Shown here: positions 51,919 to 58,975 of the stretch, piece after piece
Layout: the number at the start of each line of letters is the position of its first letter
Numbering within the stretch: position 1 is the first letter of the stretch
The notes under the pieces: generated by a model
What the model saw: only the letters and a program-made list of their open reading frames with translations
Database searches by the model: none
What the model was told of the DNA's origin: nothing
NCBI GenBank assembly: GCA_964015035.1
Contig: CAXHCA010000008.1
Location: 21,189 to 85,188, forward strand
Direction: 5' to 3'
DNA from: BQJU01 sp964015035
GTDB taxonomy: Bacteria > Bacteroidota > Bacteroidia > Chitinophagales > Saprospiraceae
DNA: 64,000 nt
Program-made: the position numbers and the translations under genes

Positions 51919-52110
51919 CTAAGTGCATGTTTGGAGGTAGTCCCTGAAGTATATTCGGGCAAGCTATTCAGGCTGCAAATTTCAGTTTTGGGAACCTCTT
52001 TTCGGCTGTTTTTTCGTCCTTAGCGCCCCTAAGGGCTCAAAAATGAGCCTCGCGAGCACCCAAAACCTGTAATTTTCGCTGCTAAAGCACACCTCCAAAC
52101 ATGCACTAAG
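51919..52110 (+). repeat. Inverted-repeat element, copy F
   Basis: Left end CTAAGTGCATGTTTGGAGGT, right end ACCTCCAAACATGCACTAAG. The first hairpin CCCTGAAGTATATTCGGG is intact. The second block is replaced (CTGCAAATTTCAG). The central hairpin is the alternative CCTTAG-CGCCC-CTAAGG. It lies 42 bp before a T9SS type B cargo gene, in a 488-bp gap whose left half holds a -7-like TACTTTTG (51796-51803). Confidence 0.92.
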
Positions 52111-52152
52111 AAATTATGTAAATTTTCATCCGATAATCAAGCCCATAAAACT

Positions 52153-54426
52153 ATGATTAGACGCTATTATTCATCCCTTTTCGCGATTTTTGTCTGTGTA
52201 TTTATTGCTAAGGCTCAAACGCCAACAATCCAAGACTGCCTGGGCGCAATTCCCGTTTGCCAACAGATTTATATGGAGGATATCTCAGCTATTGGTTCTG
52301 GTAATTTTACCAATGAAATCAATACGGGGATCAGCTGTACAGCCGGAGAGCTCAATTCCATTTGGTACATCTTTACCGCCAATGAAGATGGTGAACTCGG
52401 CTTTGTGATCACGCCGAACAATCTAAATGATGATTACGATTGGTCGCTTTACGACCTGACCGATGCCACTTGTGGCGAAATTTTCACCAATCCCAACCTA
52501 CAGGTGAGCTGCAATGCGGCCGGGGGAGGATCTTGCCACGGTCCTACCGGCGCAACCGGTGCGACCAACTTTGATGAGCAAGGTGCTGGTTGTGACGTCA
52601 ATCCTCCCAACCAGTTTTCGGGGTTTACCCCTTTTAATGATTTGGTCCCGATGCAAGCGGGAAATACCTACGCCCTGATGGTGTCCAACTGGACGGGCTC
52701 CACCAATGGCTATACCATCGATTTTGGGCTCTCTACCGGTTTGGGGATTATTGATGAAACCCTTCCGGAATTGGGCGATATCATTACGCCCACCCAGTGT
52801 AATGAAAATACCATTGAAATCGAGTTTAGTGAATTTATTCAATGCAGCACCATTGACGACGCCAATTTTCAACTCACAGGGCCAGGTGGCCCCTATTCCG
52901 TCAGTATTTCCTCCGGTTCTTGTGATGTGGGTGGCGATCAGGAAAGGAACTTTTCACTGGTGATATCGCCTCCCATTAGTTCCCGCGGGGACTTCACCTT
53001 GGAATTGGTCACCAATGGCACCGATGAAGTATTGGACCTTTGCAACAATCCCGCTCAAACTGCCGCTTATGATTTTTCAGTAGAAGATCCAATAGATGTT
53101 GAAATTGAACTTGGGGGAGACACCTCGCTGGTTTGCGATGGCAATACCCTCGTATTGGATGCAAGTGGACTGGGCTTTGGTTTTCTTTGGTCGGATAATA
53201 GTACCGGCCCCACGCTGGGGGTGACCTCTGCCGGCATTTATAGTGTGACAGTGGAAAATGCCTGTGGATTCGGTAGTGACTCCCAGGAAGTTGTCGTGCA
53301 ATTTGAACCGCCAACCATTGAGCTGGGAGCGGACCAAGTACTTTGCGCAGAAGAGCGTACGACATTAGATGTCTCCAACGACCTGGCTACCTATTTGTGG
53401 CAGGATGGCTTTACCGGACCGATCTACGATGTGGATCAAGAAGGTTTATATAGTGTTGAAGTGACCAATGCCTGTGGTACCGTGACGGATCAGGTGGATA
53501 TCGATTACATCGAAGCCATTGATTTGGATTTGGGTCCCGATCAGGTTTTATGTGACGGAGAAACCCTCAATCTCAATGTAGCCAATGCCGATGCCTCCTT
53601 TCTCTGGCAGGATGGCAGTACCAATTCGGTCTATACCATATCGACAAGTGGCATGTACGCGGTAACGGTAACCACCATTTGTGAGGAACAAGAAGACAGT
53701 ATTCGAGTAACTTTTATTGACGAACCTACCCTTACCTTGGGGCCGGATACGCTCTTGTGTCAGGGAGAGTCTCTGATGATTGATCTAGCAGTTCCAGGTG
53801 CATCTTATCAATGGCAAGACGGTTCGGGGTTGCCTACTTATACCATTGACCAAACGGGGGTTTACCGAGTTAGTGTAACGACTGCCTGCAATCTATTCAC
53901 CGATGAAATCGAAGTCATTGTATTGGATTCTATTCGTACAGATTTAGGGCGAGACACCTTTTTCTGCCCTGGAGAGTCTATTATATTAGATGCCTCGGCA
54001 GGAACGATTGCTGATTATTCTTGGCAGGATGGCTCTGATGAGGCGACTATTGTGGTTAAAGAGCCAGGCATTTTTACCGTCAATGTATTCAATATCTGTG
54101 AGACAAAACAATTTTCTCTGGAGGTGAAAGATTGTGAGCGTTGTGATGTCTTTGTTCCTACGGCCTTTTCCCCGAACGACGATGGCGTGAATGACTTTTT
54201 TCAGCCTTTCTCCGATTGCGAATTGGCAGATTTTAGTATGCGCATATTTGATCGATGGGGCGCGTTGATTTACGAAAGTAGTGACCCCTTCAAAGGCTGG
54301 GATGGCTCCTTCCAAAGCAAGAACCTGGATATTGGTGTTTATGTATGGTTTATGGAATATACCGTAGTGGAAAATAACCGATCTCGTCGAGCGCTGATTA
54401 GCGGGGATGTGGCCATTGTGCGGTAA
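52153..54426 (+). CDS. Secreted T9SS type B cargo with five Ig-like repeats
   Basis: 757 residues. Signal peptide MIRRYYSSLFAIFVCVFIAK (AQTP after). The N-terminal domain (about 28-200) starts IQDCLGAIPVCQQIY, common in gliding-associated surface proteins. A SbsA-type Ig-like region follows (ITPTQCNENTIEIEFSEFIQ). Then come five repeats of about 70 residues (about 315-665), each with (D/E)LGxDxxLCxGE, YxWQDGS and GxYxVxVxxxC. The C-terminus is the type B domain: VFVPTAFSPNDDGVNDFFQ, MRIFDRWGALIYES and LDIGVYVWFMEY. Probably a surface adhesin exported by the T9SS. Confidence 0.92.
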   Translation: MIRRYYSSLFAIFVCVFIAKAQTPTIQDCLGAIPVCQQIYMEDISAIGSGNFTNEINTGISCTAGELNSIWYIFTANEDGELGFVITPNNLNDDYDWSLYDLTDATCGEIFTNPNLQVSCNAAGGGSCHGPTGATGATNFDEQGAGCDVNPPNQFSGFTPFNDLVPMQAGNTYALMVSNWTGSTNGYTIDFGLSTGLGIIDETLPELGDIITPTQCNENTIEIEFSEFIQCSTIDDANFQLTGPGGPYSVSISSGSCDVGGDQERNFSLVISPPISSRGDFTLELVTNGTDEVLDLCNNPAQTAAYDFSVEDPIDVEIELGGDTSLVCDGNTLVLDASGLGFGFLWSDNSTGPTLGVTSAGIYSVTVENACGFGSDSQEVVVQFEPPTIELGADQVLCAEERTTLDVSNDLATYLWQDGFTGPIYDVDQEGLYSVEVTNACGTVTDQVDIDYIEAIDLDLGPDQVLCDGETLNLNVANADASFLWQDGSTNSVYTISTSGMYAVTVTTICEEQEDSIRVTFIDEPTLTLGPDTLLCQGESLMIDLAVPGASYQWQDGSGLPTYTIDQTGVYRVSVTTACNLFTDEIEVIVLDSIRTDLGRDTFFCPGESIILDASAGTIADYSWQDGSDEATIVVKEPGIFTVNVFNICETKQFSLEVKDCERCDVFVPTAFSPNDDGVNDFFQPFSDCELADFSMRIFDRWGALIYESSDPFKGWDGSFQSKNLDIGVYVWFMEYTVVENNRSRRALISGDVAIVR

Positions 54427-54437
54427 AGCGCAAATAG

Positions 54438-54471
54438 AAAACCGGTTCCGAATATTTTCGGAACCGGTTTT
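54438..54471. terminator. Bidirectional terminator between cargo and barrel genes
   Basis: A perfect 15-bp stem AAAACCGGTTCCGAA / TTCGGAACCGGTTTT with loop TATT. It serves both convergent genes. Confidence 0.92.
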
Positions 54472-54496
54472 AATTTTGATCTTAAATCTGGTTAGG

Positions 54497-54994
54497 TTAC
54501 TTTAAGATATAGCGTACGGCCAGAGAACCATATCCTCCACCAAAGCCACTGCCAAAGCCACTAAAGAAATAAGTAGGGACCCAATCAACCGAAAGGTTAA
54601 TCGGCACAGAGTCAAACGCATAGTCTAACCCAAGATAGCCCTGTACTCCGAAAGTGGTATTGTTGTAATCGTCGGCTCCAATAAAGGAATTTTTATAGCC
54701 CCAAAAGAATACAGAGGCACCACCGCCAACGTACCATTGTAAACCGTCTACACCTGCAATAGGCTTGTGGTACTGATAAGCAGCACTGACGTTGGTCCAG
54801 CGGTAAGTAGAGTATCCGCGAGTACCGACATAGGCTTCTACGGCGCTATTTTCGTTAAAGAAATGCTTGGCGGTAATGGCTAAGGGATAGCCTAAGCGTA
54901 GACCTAAAGCAGTTTGATAAGTTTGGGCTTCTGCAGAATTGGAAAAACAAAACATTAAGGCCAATACGGGAATCAGGAATAAATGTTTTCTCAT
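54497..54994 (-). CDS. Small outer membrane beta-barrel protein, unknown function
   Basis: 165 residues. Signal peptide MRKHLFLIPVLALMFCFSNS (AEAQT after). Alternating strands with aromatic girdles: TALGLRLGYPLAITAKHFFN, AVEAYVGTRGYSTYRWTNVS, GLQWYVGGGASVFFWGYKNS, FGVQGYLGLDYAFDSVPINL and a Gly-rich hairpin before SLAVRYILK. About eight strands, OmpA/OmpW-size. Function unknown. Confidence 0.85.
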   Translation of the reverse strand: MRKHLFLIPVLALMFCFSNSAEAQTYQTALGLRLGYPLAITAKHFFNENSAVEAYVGTRGYSTYRWTNVSAAYQYHKPIAGVDGLQWYVGGGASVFFWGYKNSFIGADDYNNTTFGVQGYLGLDYAFDSVPINLSVDWVPTYFFSGFGSGFGGGYGSLAVRYILK

Positions 54995-55263
54995 CTTACA
55001 AAGATTTATGAGGGTTAAAAATAAAATTCCAAAGGTAAGGGTGTTCTAAAATAGGGCGGGAATTTTAGTTTTCCAGTGAGAAACAGGGCTGGAAATTTTA
55101 GTGATTGATGGCTTTTGGGCATAGGGATAAATGTCTTTGATGGCCCAAAAATATGTTTTTTCGGGAAAGCTCCTACTCTTTTGGGATTTTTTTTTTGATT
55201 TACTACTCATTCACCGCTCCAGGCAACCCATTTTCTTATTACCTGTGTGAAACTTGTTGGGAA

Positions 55264-55989
55264 CTAGAGGCCTTTCAGCAAATCTTGCTGACGTTGGCTG
55301 TAGTGAAATGCTTCAAAAAGAGTAATCGTCAATGCTTCCTCAAGATTGCCATAGGCGTTTTCATAATCCACCTGACTGCGGCGAATGACTTCTCTGGCTT
55401 CATCACATCCATAGACATGAGTGATTTCACATTTAGGCGTCTCGCCAGGTAGTTGCTTGTAAGTCAGGAAGTAATGTTTTAGTCGATTGAGGACGTTATC
55501 GGGCAGGTCACTGATGTCCTTCCATTGGCCGTAGACTTCGTCTTTATTCAGTACGGCAATAATCTTATCGTCTGCTTCTCCTCCATCAATCATGCGAAAA
55601 CCACCAATGGGAATGGCATTGACGATAATGTTCCCATGGGTTACTTCTCGTTCGGTCAATACACAGATATCCAGTGGATCGTCATCTCCTATAATATTCT
55701 TTCGATGAGTTTTGTCCATACAGTAGGCTGCCACTTCGTCTTTGCACAACGTTTGGGGAATGAACCCATAGAGGGCCGGAACAATGTTGGAAAATTTTTG
55801 TGGCCGGTCAATCTTTAGATATCCTGATCGCTTGTCAATTTCGTATTTGACCGTATCGGAAGGGATCACTTCAATGAAGGAGGCTACTTCTTCCGGTGCT
55901 TTTTCGCCAATTGGTATGCCATGCCAAGGGTGCGATTTGTACCGAAGGCCAATCATTTTCCAAAGCTTGCTAAAAGATTCTTCGCTCAT
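55264..55989 (-). CDS. ppa: Inorganic pyrophosphatase, family I
   Basis: 241 residues from the ATG at 55989 (MSEESFSKLW); an in-frame start at 56067 would add 26 residues with no family match. Active-site motifs: VKYEIDKRSGYLKIDR, LYGFIPQTL and GDDDPLDICVL (metal-binding Asp cluster), then DDKIIAVLNKDE and LPDNVLNRLKHYFLTYK. It hydrolyses pyrophosphate from biosynthetic reactions. Longer than E. coli Ppa because of the helical C-terminus. Confidence 0.95.
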   Translation of the reverse strand: MSEESFSKLWKMIGLRYKSHPWHGIPIGEKAPEEVASFIEVIPSDTVKYEIDKRSGYLKIDRPQKFSNIVPALYGFIPQTLCKDEVAAYCMDKTHRKNIIGDDDPLDICVLTEREVTHGNIIVNAIPIGGFRMIDGGEADDKIIAVLNKDEVYGQWKDISDLPDNVLNRLKHYFLTYKQLPGETPKCEITHVYGCDEAREVIRRSQVDYENAYGNLEEALTITLFEAFHYSQRQQDLLKGL

Positions 55990-56072
55990 AGGGCATAAAA
56001 TTTGGGCCGCAAAAATAGAATAAAAATCGAAAATTCCGTTAGAAAATAAAGGAGGTATCCTTAACATAGAGG

Positions 56073-56173
56073 ATGTTTGGAGCGGATTCTATTTGAAAAT
56101 CAGCAGATTAGGATTTTAGCTCAACGCCAGATTCCTAATATATTGGTTTTCAGCAGGAGCAAGCTCCAAACAT
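56073..56173. repeat. Fold-back element remnant related to the inverted-repeat family
   Basis: ATGTTTGGAGC (56073-56083) and GCTCCAAACAT (56163-56173) form perfect 11-bp terminal repeats sharing the ATGTTTGGAG core of the family. Inside, TGAAAA...TTTTCA and ATTAGGA...TCCTAAT give further inverted pairs, but the family's usual internal blocks are absent. Confidence 0.55.
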
Positions 56174-56229
56174 GCTTTTAGATAGTTAAAGTATTTCGGA
56201 ATACTGTTGACGCGCTTAATGTACTGATT

Positions 56230-56343
56230 ATGAAGGACTATTTTGTGGTTTTGATGTTAATTTTAATAATGAAAATCGCCTTTGCCCAATCAGCTACTCC
56301 GCAAAAAGGTGCACCGGAGGTATATTCTATTAGGGTAATATAG
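56230..56343 (+). pseudogene. Fragment of a secreted-protein gene (37 codons)
   Basis: MKDYFVVLMLILIMKIAFAQ is a convincing signal peptide, followed by 17 residues and a stop. The rest of a protein seems to be missing. It could be a remnant after deletion, or a tiny secreted peptide. Confidence 0.3.
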
Positions 56344-57023
56344 AAGATTGTTTTATCCAAAAATAAGGAGACAAATTATAACTGCACCCTTGATTCATTA
56401 GCATCCTCTTTTGAACGCTAATATGGAAACCTTTGGCGTATTTCAAATTGCTTTTAAGGGAGTATTTTGTAAATCACTGATAATCAGTATTGTTGCGGGT
56501 GTTTTTGTTTCTTTTTACCGGCCAATACGCTTGTTGTTTTTGCCCTTAAATTGGGTTGGTTTTTGGTTCGTTTGAGATAGTTTGCCTCGATGTTATATTG
56601 TTGTATTTATCCCGAAATTATTCCGATATCTTTAAGGTTGAATTAGAAAGTAGGCTGCTTTGTATGCACCTAAAGGATTTTATTGATATATTCGCGGTGA
56701 TAAGCTCTGCTTATCACTCTCCTAATAAAGGAATATATTTAAGAATTCCAAGAGTTTTCTTGGGGTTAAGATCGCTAACTAGTGAGAATTGTAAGGCAAA
56801 TGACTGGAATTTTAAAGAACCTGAACGTAGCTTTCTTACCTATTTCAATTAGACATCACTTAGTAGACCTCAAAGATACTTTACCTTTTTCTAAGAAGAA
56901 ACATGCTAATCAATTGATTTTGTGCTATGTAAAAGGGAGCAAAATGATGAAATAAAATGAATGTTAAGTTTTATTTATTAGTAGATTTATTTTTTATTTA
57001 GAGACATTTTTAAAACCAGAAAC

Positions 57024-57590
57024 ATGAGTAAGGAATTGACCAAAGATCTGATTCAAGATCTTATCCAGCATTATCGAGGGGAGCTGGGTAAGCTTGAATT
57101 CCAGGTCAAAAAAACAAAGGAGGTGATCTCCGAACTACGGGAGAAAGCAACCACAGCAAAAGTAAGAGCCGTGAAAAATCCGGTTGAAATTGCAGCAATT
57201 GGAAATTCTTCTTCAGAAACCGTAGTTGTGCATACGCCTCCTGTCAGAAAGACTAGGGCTATTGCCAGAAAAGGTGCTAACAAGACTAAAAAGATTACGA
57301 GAAACCGCAAATTATCGGATTGGGATGAATTAATCCTGAATGGTATTGAAGCTACCGGAAAAACAATGATTAATGCGGACCTGATCGAGCTAATGGAGTC
57401 TAAAAAGAAGAAAGACAAATTAGATTGGGATGAAGTAAAATTGAAAGCCAAGCTGAATAGCACCCTTCATAAACTCGCGAACAAGAAAGGCCTTTTACTA
57501 AAAGTGCCTTATGAAGGAAAAGGCTTTGGATATGCTTTGTCAAAATGGGCAACTAAGAAAGGGGATATTCCCAAAAAATATCTTCCTTAA
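57024..57590 (+). CDS. Basic protein with coiled coil and winged-helix-like C-terminus
   Basis: 188 residues, strongly basic. Residues 1-45 form a coiled coil (LTKDLIQDLIQHYRGELGKL, EFQVKKTKEVISELREKATT). Residues 70-98 are a Lys/Arg-rich linker (PPVRKTRAIARKGANKTKKI). The C-terminal part (about 100-180) reads as helix-turn-helix with a wing: WDELILNGIEATGKTMINAD, LIELMESKKKKDKLDWDEVK, NSTLHKLANKKGLLLKVPYE, GKGFGYALSKW. This suggests a DNA-binding or nucleoid-associated protein; I do not recognise the family. It stands alone in a gene-poor region and ends with a terminator. Confidence 0.75.
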   Translation: MSKELTKDLIQDLIQHYRGELGKLEFQVKKTKEVISELREKATTAKVRAVKNPVEIAAIGNSSSETVVVHTPPVRKTRAIARKGANKTKKITRNRKLSDWDELILNGIEATGKTMINADLIELMESKKKKDKLDWDEVKLKAKLNSTLHKLANKKGLLLKVPYEGKGFGYALSKWATKKGDIPKKYLP

Positions 57591-57648
57591 TTATAATCAC
57601 CTACTGATGACAGGTGTACATAGAGACACTAAGATAAAGTCTACCTGC

Positions 57649-57686
57649 AGAAGTGCTTATTACCCTGATAAGCACTTCTTTTTTTG
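57649..57686 (+). terminator. Intrinsic terminator after the basic protein gene
   Basis: A 12-bp stem AGAAGTGCTTAT / ATAAGCACTTCT with a 7-nt loop and seven T residues. Confidence 0.9.
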
Positions 57687-57726
57687 TGAGAATCGGGCTA
57701 TTTTACCGTAATGGATTTGAGGAAAA

Positions 57727-57927
57727 CTAAGTGCATGTTTGGAGGTAGTCCCTGAAGTATATTCGGGCAAGCTATTCAGCCTCGGTAAAACCGGGATTTT
57801 GGAACCTTACTTCGGCTATTTTTTCGTCCGTCTCGGCTCAGCCGAGGTGCACTCAAAAATGAGCCTCGTGAGCACCCAAAACCTGCCATTTTCGCTGCTA
57901 AAGCACCACCTCCAAACAAGCACTTAG
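57727..57927 (+). repeat. Inverted-repeat element, copy G (best-preserved, reference copy)
   Basis: 201 bp. Terminal repeats CTAAGTGCATGTTTGGAGGT (57727-57746) and ACCTCCAAACAAGCACTTAG (57908-57927) match at 19 of 20 positions. Internal order: hairpin 1 CCCTGAAGTATATTCGGG; hairpin 2 CTCGGTAAAACCGGG; spacer GGAACCTTACTTCGGC; T run; central palindrome CTCGGCTCAGCCGAG; CTCAAAAATGAG; palindromic-type CTCGTGAG; CACCCAAAACCTGC; AAAGCACC. No open reading frame is shared between copies. I see no target-site duplication. It lies in the 439-bp gap before the sterol desaturase gene, which also holds a -7 box TATATTTG (57979-57986). Confidence 0.95.
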
Positions 57928-58029
57928 CCGATGAAAAGGGATTGAAATTTAAACCATCTCAAAACACTTTTGATCGGGTATATTTGTTTTATTTGCCTTT
58001 TTTTGAACATGCATTAAAGCAAATTCAAC

Positions 58030-58923
58030 ATGGTTGGTAATTCAGAGCAATTATTGCTGTTAATCAGCACGCCGATCTATATCGTCTTGATTGGTTTGGA
58101 GTTCTTTTTGAGTTATTGGCATGACCGCCGTTATTATACCATCGGTGACACGGCTTCAAACGTTTATTTGATGCTATGCAACATGGGGCTGGATTTTCTG
58201 CTACGAGGCGTAGCCTTTTTTACATTGACCTTTGCTTTTCAGTTTCGCCTGATTAACTTTGAACAAGGGTTTTGGTATTGGTTCGCATTGTTTATCGCCG
58301 AAGATTTTATTTTCTACTGGCTCCACCGAATTGATCATCATTCTCGGTTGTTTTGGGCGGTACATGTGACACACCACTCCTCCAGTCACTTCAATTTAAC
58401 AACCGGGTTTCGATCCTCCGTTTTTCAGCCCCTATACCGTTTCTTGTGGTTTATCCCACTGGCTTTATTGGGTTTTCAGGCCATAGATATTTTTTTAATG
58501 TACTCTATAACACAGATCTACGGCATCATTATACACACGCAAATGGTCGGTAAATTGGGTTGGCTGGAATATGTATTGGTCACGCCTTCCCACCACCGGG
58601 TGCATCACGCCTCTAATATCCCTTATCTCGATAAAAATATGGGTATGGTATTGATCATCTGGGACCAGCTATTTGGTACCTTTCAGAAGGAAAATATTGA
58701 TGAACCCATCCAATATGGATTATACGGTAAGGAGATTCGGCGTGATCCGGTCAATATCGTCTTTCATGAATGGAAAAGCCTTTGGCAGGATATTAAAAGG
58801 CCATTGCCATGGCGCACCCGATTGGCCTATATTTTCATGCCTCCCGGATGGAGCCACGATCGTTCTACCAAGACTTCCAAACAACTGCGTGAAGAACGGA
58901 ATCGGTTAGCAAAAAAAAATTGA
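58030..58923 (+). CDS. Sterol desaturase / fatty acid hydroxylase superfamily protein
   Basis: 297 residues with about five membrane helices. The di-iron His motifs are present: FYWLHRIDHHSRLFW, VHVTHHSSSHFN and TPSHHRVHHASN, matching the HxxxH / HxxHH / HxxHH pattern, with VLIIWDQLFGTF after the last. Enzymes of this superfamily hydroxylate or desaturate lipid substrates using O2; the substrate here is unknown. The gene ends 52 bp before the TreS-maltokinase gene on the same strand. Confidence 0.92.
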   Translation: MVGNSEQLLLLISTPIYIVLIGLEFFLSYWHDRRYYTIGDTASNVYLMLCNMGLDFLLRGVAFFTLTFAFQFRLINFEQGFWYWFALFIAEDFIFYWLHRIDHHSRLFWAVHVTHHSSSHFNLTTGFRSSVFQPLYRFLWFIPLALLGFQAIDIFLMYSITQIYGIIIHTQMVGKLGWLEYVLVTPSHHRVHHASNIPYLDKNMGMVLIIWDQLFGTFQKENIDEPIQYGLYGKEIRRDPVNIVFHEWKSLWQDIKRPLPWRTRLAYIFMPPGWSHDRSTKTSKQLREERNRLAKKN

Positions 58924-58952
58924 CCTAAATCTGCTACGGGAAGGCAAAAAAC

Positions 58953-58974
58953 CTTATTTTTTCCAAAAAATAAG
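58953..58974 (+). promoter_or_regulatory. AT-rich hairpin abutting the treS start codon
   Basis: A perfect 10-bp stem CTTATTTTTT-CC-AAAAAATAAG ends one base before the ATG at 58976, so it covers the place where a ribosome-binding site would lie. Confidence 0.45.
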
Positions 58975-58975
58975 C

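Larger units (their letters stand above)
55990..57023. other. Gene-poor kilobase with decayed elements
   Basis: About 1 kb between ppa and the basic protein gene. It contains a fold-back repeat remnant (56073-56173), a 37-codon signal-peptide fragment (56230-56343), a small hairpin GTGATAAGC/GCTTATCAC (56697-56717) and very AT-rich sequence near 56900-57000. A 98-codon frame at 56556-56852 has no recognisable feature. It looks like a site of past gene loss. Confidence 0.5.

Noticed and set aside
55153..55452. 99-codon frame overlapping the ppa 3' end
   Set aside because: Antisense to a well-supported gene; the hydrophobic start is from AT-rich intergenic sequence and no motif is seen.
56556..56852. 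98-codon frame in the gene-poor kilobase
   Set aside because: No recognisable feature or ribosome-binding site, AT-rich, contains a hairpin at 56697-56717; it may be chance or decayed coding sequence.
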